Source: Ignavibacteriota bacterium (lineage in GTDB: Bacteria; Bacteroidota; Ignavibacteria; Kapaibacteriales; UBA961). Taken from it: a stretch of DNA of 41,986 nt. The stretch is from NCBI GenBank assembly GCA_016197185.1, contig JACPWH010000102.1:1-41986 (forward strand). Direction: 5' to 3'. The position numbers and the translations under genes were made by a program. Below the pieces are notes generated by a model. The model did no database searches. It saw only the letters and a program-made list of their open reading frames with translations, and was not told the origin of the DNA. The first letter of the stretch is position 1. Each line of letters opens with the position of its first letter. Shown here piece after piece: positions 17,456 to 24,939 of this stretch.

Positions 17456-17496
17456 GTTGAAAATGTGGAATAATTTATATGTATTATAAAGACATT

Positions 17497-17529
17497 AGCC
17501 CTTGTAGGTTTTCGAAACCTACAAGGGCT
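17497..17529. terminator. Perfect hairpin between gldM and the arginine operon
   Basis: AGCCCTTGTAGGTTT-tcg-AAACCTACAAGGGCT forms a 15-bp perfect stem between two convergent genes. There is no long T run on the plus side, so it may act as a bidirectional, Rho-assisted or mRNA-stabilising hairpin. Confidence 0.65.
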
Positions 17530-17560
17530 CCAAAGGTTAAAACCTTACCTCTATTACTCG

Positions 17561-18780
17561 CTACCCTTCTGTCAATTTCCTCATCACCTTTTCATACTCA
17601 CCCTCCTTAAACTCACCAATCAATTTCTGCATATTTTCAGCAATTTTATCATTACAGAGATTCCCTATACTCCCTTCATGCGTATGATGAAGCTCAGTTT
17701 CTCATCTTTCAGAATGTCCGGTGTAATTTCGATATGTTCAAGCATGAATGTGCATATTTCCAAGCACTGTTTCAGTTCATCAATTGCCGGAAACAAAATT
17801 TCTTTGGTGATCTGCATTTCACGGTGATACCCGGACGGAAGATTCACAGAAAGCATGGTCAGTTCATTGGGCATTGCTTGGATTCTATTGCATTTCCCGC
17901 GAATCAACTCAAAAACATCGGGATTTTTTTTGTGAGGCATGATACTTGACCCTGTAGTCAATTCATCTGCAAAACGAACAAAACCAAATTGTTGGTTCAT
18001 ATACAAGCACACATCCATACTGAATTTACCGAGTGTTGCTGCAATTGAACTAAGAGCCATAGAAATGATTTTTTCGGTTTTCCCGCGTGTCATCTGAGCA
18101 TATACCACATTATAATTCAAATCAGAAAAACCCAATAACTCTGCCGTCATTGTTCGGTTTAGGGGGAACGACGAACCAAACCCTGCACCCGAACCCAACG
18201 GATTTTTATTAATCACTTTGAATGCTGCCAGCAATATTTCAGTATCATCAACCAAGCTTTCGGCATACGCACCGAACCACAACCCGAACGATGATGGCAT
18301 CGCAAGTTGGAAATGAGTATAGCCCGGCATGAGCTTATCTTTGTGAACTTCGCTAAGGGATTGAAACTGTTTGAACAGCTTTTCCACAAGTAACACAATT
18401 TCAAGGGTTTCATTTCTCAGGAACAGTTTTATATCCACAAGTACCTGGTCATTTCTTGAGCGTCCACTATGGATTTTCTTCCCGTTTTCTCCTATACGCT
18501 CGGTGAGCATTGCTTCGATTTGTGAGTGAATGTCCTCTGCACCGGTATCTATTCTAAAATCCCCTTGTTCAATTTCGTGGTAGATTGAGATCAGTTCATG
18601 TTTTATTTGCGAATATTCTTCCGATGAAAGCAATCCTATTGACTCAAGCATTTGCGTATGGGCAAGCGAGCCGAGAACATCCCATTTGGAAAGCTGCAAG
18701 TCAAATTCTTGATCACGTCCAACAGTAAATGTTTCTACCAATTTTGAACTAAGTGTTGAATCTTTTTGCCAAATTTTCAT
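17561..18780 (-). pseudogene. argH: Argininosuccinate lyase, internally deleted and frameshifted
   Basis: ArgH cleaves argininosuccinate to arginine and fumarate. The frame from ATG 18780 has the usual N-terminal blocks (ALEHTQ-like GSLAHTQML, EDIHSQIE, IHSGRSRNDQV, MPGYTHFQLA) and the signature GSSIMPHKKNPDVFELIRGK, but stops at 17665 after LKDEKLSFIIRMKGV. A second frame (17689 to stop 17561) reads HHTHEGSIGNLCNDKIAENM and continues to LTEG, the normal ArgH C-terminus. The roughly 40-45 residues that normally join 'DEK' to 'HHTHEGSIGNLCN' (the FSVEEVN..V..G.PFRDAY.. helix) are missing. The result is 371 residues in frame against the usual ~445. Last gene of the arginine cluster; a palindromic repeat separates it from argE. 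Confidence 0.87.
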
Positions 18781-18888
18781 GTTTTGTTTTTGTTATTATT
18801 TATATGAAGGTCAACAAGTTCGGTAAGTATTCAACATTACCCCTGTCTGGCGCAACTTTTTGAATTTTAAAGAAGTACTAAAGCATAC

Positions 18889-18988
18889 GTCATTCTGATG
18901 GAGTCTTCGACTGAAGAATCTCCGTTGGAACGTGAAATCAGCAAGATGGATGTGCTAACGGAGATTCTTCACTGGCGTTCAGAATGAC
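18889..18988. repeat. Palindromic intergenic repeat (GTCATTCTGA family), inner unit
   Basis: 100 bp with mirrored arms: GTCATTCTGATGGAGTCTTC at the left and GTTCAGAATGAC at the right, plus inner arms GAAGAATCTCCGTT / AACGGAGATTCTTC. It can fold into one long hairpin. Same family as 37023-37121, 40073-40172 and the cores at 27395-27564 and 39871-39914. It sits between argE and argH. Confidence 0.88.
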
Positions 18989-19050
18989 AAACATTTTAAA
19001 GATGTCATTCAGTGCAGAATCGAAGCATCGAATACTTACTAAATTATCAG

Positions 19051-20115
19051 CTATACTATCTGCTCCAGCATTGCACAATAAAGCTCTATCCCCTCTTTAA
19101 TCTCATCCACATAGATAAATTCATCAGCAGTATGTGAACGCGCGGAATCACCCGGACCTATTTTAACTGACGTAACCGGAATTAACGCCTGATCGCTCGA
19201 TGTAGGTGAGCCGTATGTCGCGCGTCCGAGTTTCAATCCTGCTTGAACTATCGGATGTTCTATCGGGATGGATGACGAACGTGCACGCATTGAGCGTGGA
19301 GTTACCATACTTTGCACATTTTTCTTAATAATTTCCAACACTTCCTCATGCGTGTATTTATCCGTAATCCGTACATCAACCACATAATTACATTTATCAG
19401 GCACAACATTATGTTGTGTTCCAGCCTGTATCATTGTCACTGTCATTTTTACTTTCCCGAGATGTTCGGATACTCGGTCAAATTGGTAAGTACGAAACCA
19501 CTCAATATCTTTCATTGCATTATAGAGTGCATTAATTCCCTCTTCACGGGCAGCATGACCCGACTTCCCAACTGCAACACAATCTAACACCATCAGTCCT
19601 TTTTCAGCTACAGCAAGGTTCATCAGCGTTGGCTCACCTACTATTGCAAAGTCTATTGTTCCAAGCTGAGGGTAAATCAGTTCGATTCCGTTCAAACCCG
19701 AAATTTCCTCTTCAGCCGTTGCAGCAATAATGAAATTATACTTTAAGTTTTCTTTTTCGTAAAAGTAACAGAAGGTAGCAAGCAACGACACCAAACATCC
19801 CCCTGCATCATTGCTCCCCAAGCCGTAGAGTTTACCATCAATAATTTCAGGTAGAAACGGATTTCGGGTATAGCCGCTGTTTGGCTTTACGGTATCGTGA
19901 TGTGAATTGAGGAGAATTGTCGGTAAATCGGGGTTGAAATGCTTATTCATTGCCCACACGTTATTCATGGTTCTATTGGTAGGAATATTCTTTTTATTAA
20001 GAAATTCTTGGATAGCATCTGCGGTCAGATTTTCCTCCTTGCTGAATGAAGGAATGGAAATCAGCTTTTGCAAAAGTTCGAGGGCTTCGGAGAAAAGAGT
20101 ATTATGTAAGGACAA
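19051..20115 (-). CDS. argE: M20 family deacylase, N-acetylornithine/N-acylcitrulline deacetylase
   Basis: In this pathway it removes the acyl group from acylated citrulline (or ornithine). 354 residues. The dinuclear-zinc ligands of the M20 family are visible: H73 and D75 in SHHDTVKP, D103 in GLGSNDAGG, catalytic/ligand E135-E137 in AATAEEEISG, E161 in VGEPTLMN, and the C-terminal His in ARSHTADEF. The visible start is TTG 20115, overlapping the argB stop by 14 bp, with no better ATG nearby. It sits inside argF'-argB-argE-argH, which points to acetylcitrulline deacetylase rather than DapE. Acetyl or succinyl preference is not readable here; see the carbamoyltransferase. Confidence 0.85.
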   Translation of the reverse strand: MSLHNTLFSEALELLQKLISIPSFSKEENLTADAIQEFLNKKNIPTNRTMNNVWAMNKHFNPDLPTILLNSHHDTVKPNSGYTRNPFLPEIIDGKLYGLGSNDAGGCLVSLLATFCYFYEKENLKYNFIIAATAEEEISGLNGIELIYPQLGTIDFAIVGEPTLMNLAVAEKGLMVLDCVAVGKSGHAAREEGINALYNAMKDIEWFRTYQFDRVSEHLGKVKMTVTMIQAGTQHNVVPDKCNYVVDVRITDKYTHEEVLEIIKKNVQSMVTPRSMRARSSSIPIEHPIVQAGLKLGRATYGSPTSSDQALIPVTSVKIGPGDSARSHTADEFIYVDEIKEGIELYCAMLEQIV

Positions 20116-20890
20116 TTCGCGTACCTGATTGATGAGTTAATAATTGTGATAAATGTGCGGAGTTGCCAATGATAACTTCTTGTACTCCATTATCAAGAGC
20201 GATAAAAGAGTTGTCTAATTTGGGTATCATTCCTTTTACAATCCCTCCGGATTTTCTGAGAGAATGATATGTTTTTTCATCTAATTTCTCAATAACAGAA
20301 TCTGAATCTTCTACATTTTTAAGAACACCATTTTTCTCAAAACAATAGACTAATCCGGTCGAATAATACAAAGATAAGGCAATTGCCAAACATGAGGCAA
20401 TTGTATCGGCATTTGTATTCAAGAGTTGGGCGGCATCGGCGGTAATCGGGGCAACTACCGGAATATACCCGCCATCGAGTAATAATTGAAAGAACGGGAT
20501 ATTAATGGTTGCAGCATCTACATCACCTACGAAACCATAATCAACCGTAACGACAGGACGCTTTTGTGCCGGAATACTCCCTCCATCAACTCCGCATACA
20601 CCTACTGATGCAGCACCAAGAGCATTTAGTTTCGCTGTAATATTCTTATTCACCCAACCCGCATACACCATGCTTACAACTTTGAGTGTTTCTGCATCGG
20701 TGATGCGCCTTCCGTCCACCATTTGGGTTTCGATTCCAAGTTTAGTACTCATATTGGTTGCAAGTTTTCCGCCGCCGTGGACTAAAATTTTTGCACCTTC
20801 TATGTTTGCAAATTCTTGGAGGAATGCTGACAATTGAGGTTCATCATCGATGATGTTTCCGCCGATTTTTACGATTGTGAGTTTTTGCAT
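20102..20890 (-). CDS. argB: Acetylglutamate kinase
   Basis: Phosphorylates N-acetylglutamate in arginine synthesis. From ATG 20890 (MQKLTIVKIGGN) it has 262 residues. A longer frame from 20923 would overlap argF' and place an atypical extension before the conserved KIGGN, so the later start is chosen. Amino-acid kinase motifs: KIGGNIID at the N-terminus, LVHGGGKLATN, VDGRRITDAETL, GVCGVDGG, and PVVAPITADAAQLLNTNADT for substrate and nucleotide binding. Bacteroidota ArgB is often of this shorter, feedback-insensitive form. It is 10 bp after argF' and overlaps argE, so the three are one transcription unit. Confidence 0.9.
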   Translation of the reverse strand: MQKLTIVKIGGNIIDDEPQLSAFLQEFANIEGAKILVHGGGKLATNMSTKLGIETQMVDGRRITDAETLKVVSMVYAGWVNKNITAKLNALGAASVGVCGVDGGSIPAQKRPVVTVDYGFVGDVDAATINIPFFQLLLDGGYIPVVAPITADAAQLLNTNADTIASCLAIALSLYYSTGLVYCFEKNGVLKNVEDSDSVIEKLDEKTYHSLRKSGGIVKGMIPKLDNSFIALDNGVQEVIIGNSAHLSQLLTHQSGTRIVLT

Positions 20891-20900
20891 GATGTTATTC

Positions 20901-21857
20901 TTATTTATTTCTATTGCTCTCAAGGATTTCCTTCAACACCGCTTGCGCTGCGTAAATCCTGTTTTCTGCCTGCTGCATGATAAGCGAATTCGGGGAATCC
21001 AGCACCTCGTCCGACAGTTCCACATTTCTTCTGACGGGGAGGCAGTGCATGATATTTGCGTTGTTAGTATTTTTTAACTTATCGTTTGTTAGGAGCCATT
21101 TTTCATCTTGAGTGAGGATTTTCCCGTAGTCTTTATACGATGACCAATTCTTTACATACACAAAGTCTGCACCTTCCAATGCCTTTTGCTGGTCATGTTC
21201 GATTGTTGCGCCTTTGGTAAATTCTTCGCTTAGTTCATATCCTTCGGGGTGGGTAATGACCGTTTCGTACTTGCTTGCAATCGACCATTCTGCAAATGAA
21301 TTTGATACCGCTTGGGGGAGTGCCTTTACGTGCGGAGCCCATGTAAGCACAATTTTCGGTTTGGATTGTTTCAGATGCTCCTCGATAGTTATCATATCAG
21401 CCAAACTTTGGAGCGGGTGACGTGTGGCAGATTCCAAACTCATCACAGGGACAGGTGAATACTTTATAAACTGCGAAAGTACCTTCTCGCTGTAATCATC
21501 CTCACGGTTCATCAGTGACGGGAAACAGCGAATACCGATTATATCGCAATAACAACCCATTGCTCCCGCTGCATCCTTTATATGCTCAACAGTCGTTCCA
21601 TTCATAACAGCCCCATCGTTCAGTTCTAACGACCAGCCTTCCTTATCAATATTCATCACCATTGCATTCATGCCGAGGTTCATAGCTGCTTTTTGGCTGC
21701 TGAGACGCGTGCGCAAGCTCGGGTTCATGAAAATTAACCCCAAGGTTTTGTTTTTACCGAGTGCTGAATGTGCGAATGGATTTGCTTTCAGTTCTAATGC
21801 CTTGCGTACCATAGTCGAGATTGACGGGATGTCGGATACTTTTGTGAAGTTTTTCAT
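20901..21857 (-). CDS. argF': N-acylornithine carbamoyltransferase (acetyl or succinyl)
   Basis: Transfers carbamoyl to N-acyl-ornithine rather than free ornithine. 318 residues, typical length. Carbamoyl-phosphate loop NPSLRTRLSSQ (about 45-55), the AOTCase/SOTCase-specific loop LNDGAVMNGTTVEH (about 79-92), the HPLQS.AD block (ATRHPLQSLADM), TWAPHVKALPQAV, and MHCLPVRRN. It resembles the Bacteroides fragilis succinyl-ornithine enzyme far more than ordinary ArgF. The residue at position 90, which distinguishes succinyl (Pro) from acetyl (Glu) enzymes in characterised members, is Val here. It is first in the operon, with a -7 box TAAATTTG at 21901-21908. Confidence 0.9.
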   Translation of the reverse strand: MKNFTKVSDIPSISTMVRKALELKANPFAHSALGKNKTLGLIFMNPSLRTRLSSQKAAMNLGMNAMVMNIDKEGWSLELNDGAVMNGTTVEHIKDAAGAMGCYCDIIGIRCFPSLMNREDDYSEKVLSQFIKYSPVPVMSLESATRHPLQSLADMITIEEHLKQSKPKIVLTWAPHVKALPQAVSNSFAEWSIASKYETVITHPEGYELSEEFTKGATIEHDQQKALEGADFVYVKNWSSYKDYGKILTQDEKWLLTNDKLKNTNNANIMHCLPVRRNVELSDEVLDSPNSLIMQQAENRIYAAQAVLKEILESNRNK

Positions 21858-21900
21858 GTAGAGAGTTTAGTTTCTAATAGACATTCTAATTGCAATACTT

Positions 21901-21928
21901 CAAATTTAGCACTTTTACACGGTTACAA
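21901..21928 (-). promoter_or_regulatory. Promoter of the arginine operon
   Basis: On the minus strand TTG (21926-21928) is followed after 17 bp by TAAATTTG (21901-21908), fitting the Bacteroidota -33/-7 arrangement. About 43 bp lie between the box and the ATG of argF'. No ArgR-type box was recognised in the leader. Confidence 0.6.
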
Positions 21929-22035
21929 CAAATAACATTTCAACTCAAAATCAATGGCAACAACTGTGTTAATTTATTTTGCAATGTTACTCATAGTCTT
22001 TGATTTATAGTCAACAATATAGGATTTTTGCACTT

Positions 22036-22245
22036 GTGGATGTAAAATTAAAAATAGGACAACGGATAAGAGAATTGAGACAACAGAATGGTTTGTCTCA
22101 AAAGGGTTTATCATATGCTTCTGATTTGGAAATGAGTTATGACAGATGTCCTAAAATGTGTTTAGGTGAAGACTACATGATTGCTATTCCAGAATACGAT
22201 GAACAGGAGATAAAGAATAAAAGCGTTGTTTTTAAATTAAATTAG
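22036..22245 (+). pseudogene. Helix-turn-helix (XRE/C-protein type) regulator, remnant fused to foreign C-terminus
   Basis: From GTG 22036 the sequence VKLKIGQRIRELRQQNGLSQ followed by KGLSYASDLEMSYD is the first half of a Cro/C1 helix-turn-helix domain of the 'restriction controller' type common in Bacteroidota. The second half (recognition helix YI..IE.G.RN) is missing, replaced by CPKMCLGEDYMIAIPEYDEQEIKNK to the stop at 22245. The join at about 22139 looks like an internal deletion that fused two ORFs. The ATG at 22000 adds 12 residues but no recognisable content. It converges with the nuclease at 22242, overlapping it by 4 bp at the stop codons. DNA binding is unlikely. Confidence 0.5.
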
Positions 22246-23204
22246 ATTTCTCCTTTAATCACTTCAAAAAAATTATAAACGTCCTCTTCATTTTTCAGAT
22301 AAACTTCATATCTTTCTACACCGAGACTCCCTTTCTTTTTTGCCCCTGGTCGAATCCTATCATCAATATCTATCCCAGTAAGATTCATAATAGCATCTAA
22401 ATCAGTATTAACTTGTAAAAACGCTTTTCTTGGACCTTTTCCACCCGAACCCATAATAGAAAACGTATGTTCTTTTAATGAAACTTTAACTTTTGTTTGT
22501 TGAGTTTCTATCTCTACACTGGAAAGAGTCTTCAATAATTCATAAAAAATAAGGAATAATCTTTTTGCTTCATCTTTTTTATGAAAGAACATATCAATCT
22601 CGGTTATATTATCGATTATAGGTTTGTTATCAATTATAGCCTTAATCTTCTTTAGCTTTTCAGTGTTTTCCTTTTCAATTAACTCAAGAGGGTCATTATT
22701 CAAATAATCAATTAAAAGAAGTTCTTCTTCAAACCACATATACCTAATAAGTGTTATTTCACCTTTACTTTTTTTTGCCTTATCTACATCTAAGTTATTA
22801 AATTCTTTAGAAATTAGAATAAGATCAATAGTTTCTTTTGATATTTCAGTAAATTTTGGTAAATTCACGTTATACTTTTGAATCGTAAGTAAGTAAATGT
22901 TTGCAAAATTATCTTCAACAAAATCTTTATAATCACTTGCTTGATTACGGATATTTTTATCTAAATCTCTTTTTAATTCTATTACTACAAATTTTTTACT
23001 TTGTGGATTAAATGCTAAAATATCTATACGACCAGCTGTACCACGACTTCTTACATTTCCTTCAAGTGAAAATTCACTTTTAATAAACTTCAAATGAGGA
23101 AAAAAATCATTCCAATTTTCAGAAAGAAAACGATTTAGTTCAGATTCTGATTTATTGACTGATTTTAGAAATTTTTTATTATTTGATGAAAATATTCTAA
23201 TCAT
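22242..23204 (-). CDS. PD-(D/E)XK-like nuclease with C-terminal DUF5655-type domain
   Basis: 320 residues. The N-terminal part has the nuclease core: E in SELNRFLSENW, D in RSRGTAGRIDILAFNP, and the E-x-K pair in KFVVIELKRDLDKN. This is the PD-(D/E)XK arrangement, close to the NucS/DUF91-type or Shedu-type endonuclease layout. The C-terminal segment (about residues 225-320, RKAFLQVNTDLDAIMNL and GSLGVERYEVYLKNEEDV) resembles DUF5655, often paired with such nucleases. Start ATG 23204 overlaps the upstream small gene by 8 bp (ATGATTAG), so translation is coupled. Markedly AT-rich compared with the arginine operon and probably horizontally acquired. Function in defence or DNA repair is inference. 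Confidence 0.7.
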   Translation of the reverse strand: MIRIFSSNNKKFLKSVNKSESELNRFLSENWNDFFPHLKFIKSEFSLEGNVRSRGTAGRIDILAFNPQSKKFVVIELKRDLDKNIRNQASDYKDFVEDNFANIYLLTIQKYNVNLPKFTEISKETIDLILISKEFNNLDVDKAKKSKGEITLIRYMWFEEELLLIDYLNNDPLELIEKENTEKLKKIKAIIDNKPIIDNITEIDMFFHKKDEAKRLFLIFYELLKTLSSVEIETQQTKVKVSLKEHTFSIMGSGGKGPRKAFLQVNTDLDAIMNLTGIDIDDRIRPGAKKKGSLGVERYEVYLKNEEDVYNFFEVIKGEI

Positions 23205-23382
23205 TTTTTTTACCTTTTTCCGTTTCCTCTATATGCCATATTATGCTTCTTCCCAACTCAACTAATGCATAAAAATCTTCTAGTTCTAATGATTTCTCAT
23301 CGTCCCCATCAATTTCTTTAAATAGTGCAATAGTCTCAATCATTTCTTGATACTTTTCCGCATTAAATATTATTTGCACCAT
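23197..23382 (-). CDS. Small acidic protein coupled to the nuclease
   Basis: 61 residues from ATG 23382 (MVQIIFNAEKYQEMIETI); a TTG at 23415 would add 11 residues but is less likely. The product is acidic (KEIDGDDEKSLELEDF) and predicted helical, with a basic KGKKND tail. Its stop overlaps the nuclease start by 8 bp. I recognise no family. The position (small acidic protein immediately upstream of, and translationally coupled to, a nuclease) is the arrangement of an inhibitor or antitoxin-like partner, which is inference only. Confidence 0.55.
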   Translation of the reverse strand: MVQIIFNAEKYQEMIETIALFKEIDGDDEKSLELEDFYALVELGRSIIWHIEETEKGKKND

Positions 23383-23847
23383 ATATATTGCTTTAATTTT
23401 TAATTTTTTAGACAACTAACTTAATGATGTTACTCAAGATTAGTTAGATTACTGGTTATCCGTATCAGTTTTGAATAAGAATAGCCAAAAAAGTCCAGTC
23501 AAGTACTACGCCTGTTTTTCATTACTTGCCAGTTAAAACGTATAAACTTATTTATTAATATAGACTTAAGTTGTAGTTCTGTAAAAAAGGAATACTTGTT
23601 GATGGCAGGTGTAGCACCTGCCTGGACATTTGGAAAAAACACAATGTCTTATTCCTGCGTAACATCTGTAACTAATTCTTTCTAATACAGATCAGCATTT
23701 ATACTCCAAAGACCTACAAAGCAACTTGAGTTTCAATAAATTTGTTTATCTGCAGTTTTTCATCATAGCTTTCTGGGTTGAAGGTGATAAAACTACGAAT
23801 AATTTTAAACTTTTTTACGTAGTAACTCAAATAAAATTGTATTTCAT
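23383..23847. other. Intergenic region with one hairpin
   Basis: No gene seen. It contains a short perfect hairpin GGCAGGTGTAGCACCTGCC at 23604-23622 and otherwise AT-rich sequence between the nuclease pair and the hydrolase 3' end. Confidence 0.5.
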
Positions 23848-24681
23848 CTACCCCCTACCCAAGAACTCCTCCACCATTGCCACCGTCAATTCAGGCACTC
23901 TGCTCCCCTTTATGTATGAATCTGCCTCGCCGATATACGTACCATGCCCGCCGGGTAGAATAGCCAGTGTAGCGTTGGGAAATATTCTGCTCATTTCAGC
24001 AGCGTGTTCCGGAAAGGATAAATCCTTATCACCTTGAATGATAAACACAGGAGCAATTATCTTTTTCAAATCTTCATCGTCAAAATCTTCGAACTCTTGC
24101 ATTCGTTTTGCACATCGGTCGTGCATGATTATCAAATCTTCGGGTTTGGGAGCTACTTCTATGTATGCTTTTTGTAATGTGATCGGCATATTATCCAAAG
24201 TAGCGTTGTTCATAAATTCAAAAAACTCTTTAGGCACTCCGCTTCGCTTGGTGAATGCTGATGCAATTACTAATTTATTTACAAGTTCTGGGTGTCTGAT
24301 ACCAATCTCAATACAGGTTTGCCCGCCGTTGCTGAACCCGAAGAAGTCTGCTTTTTCTATATTCAGGTGTTTGAGCAAGGCAGCCACATCGTCGGCATCG
24401 TGTTTAAATGATAAATCGCGGTCAATATCTGCGGTGCGTCCGTGCGATTGCAGTTCGACTGCAATTACCTGTCTGTTCTTTGCAAAAAACGGGAGGACAT
24501 TCCCAAATGTAGTTTGAATAGTAGATCCGCCTCCATGAATCAATACGAGCGGTTTGCCTGTTCCGTGAATTTCGTAATACATGGAAAGTTCGTTAACCGG
24601 AGCATAGCCGCTTATACTTTTATGATTATTGTGCTTAGGTTGTCCGTTGTAATTTCCGGGTATAGATTTTGCAGTTGTCAT
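23848..24681 (-). CDS. Alpha/beta hydrolase
   Basis: 277 residues, cytoplasmic (no signal peptide; a 27-residue polar N-terminal tail precedes the fold). The alpha/beta-hydrolase core is clear: oxyanion HGGG in VLIHGGGST (about 46-54), nucleophile Ser117 in GFSNGG, acid Asp in IIQGDKDLSF, and His in PGGHGTY. It resembles epoxide-hydrolase/ester-hydrolase-like members with an unresolved substrate. Start ATG 24681 is followed by the polar tail. No operon partners: 258 bp separate it from the divergent YfhO-like gene. Confidence 0.82.
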   Translation of the reverse strand: MTTAKSIPGNYNGQPKHNNHKSISGYAPVNELSMYYEIHGTGKPLVLIHGGGSTIQTTFGNVLPFFAKNRQVIAVELQSHGRTADIDRDLSFKHDADDVAALLKHLNIEKADFFGFSNGGQTCIEIGIRHPELVNKLVIASAFTKRSGVPKEFFEFMNNATLDNMPITLQKAYIEVAPKPEDLIIMHDRCAKRMQEFEDFDDEDLKKIIAPVFIIQGDKDLSFPEHAAEMSRIFPNATLAILPGGHGTYIGEADSYIKGSRVPELTVAMVEEFLGRG

Positions 24682-24939
24682 ATTAATTGTAAAGATTATC
24701 AGATGTTGTGTTGAAACTTTCCACTTTCACAATGTACCGGAACTAATGTACATATAAACCCCCAAAACTCCAAATAAAGAATTCCTATCCCATTGCGAAC
24801 CTTTGCGCCCTCCCCAAGCCCTTTGCGTTAAAATTCCTCAAAACCCTTAGCCCCCAACAATTCCATTTGAAAATAGCAATAACCGTCGTAAATTGCATTC
24901 AACAATGTGTAATTTCATAATCCTGAAGGCAAATCAACG

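Noticed and set aside
24038-24517. 159-residue plus-strand frame inside the alpha/beta hydrolase
   Set aside because: Antisense of a clear catalytic-motif-bearing gene; Ser/Cys-rich composition typical of shadow frames.
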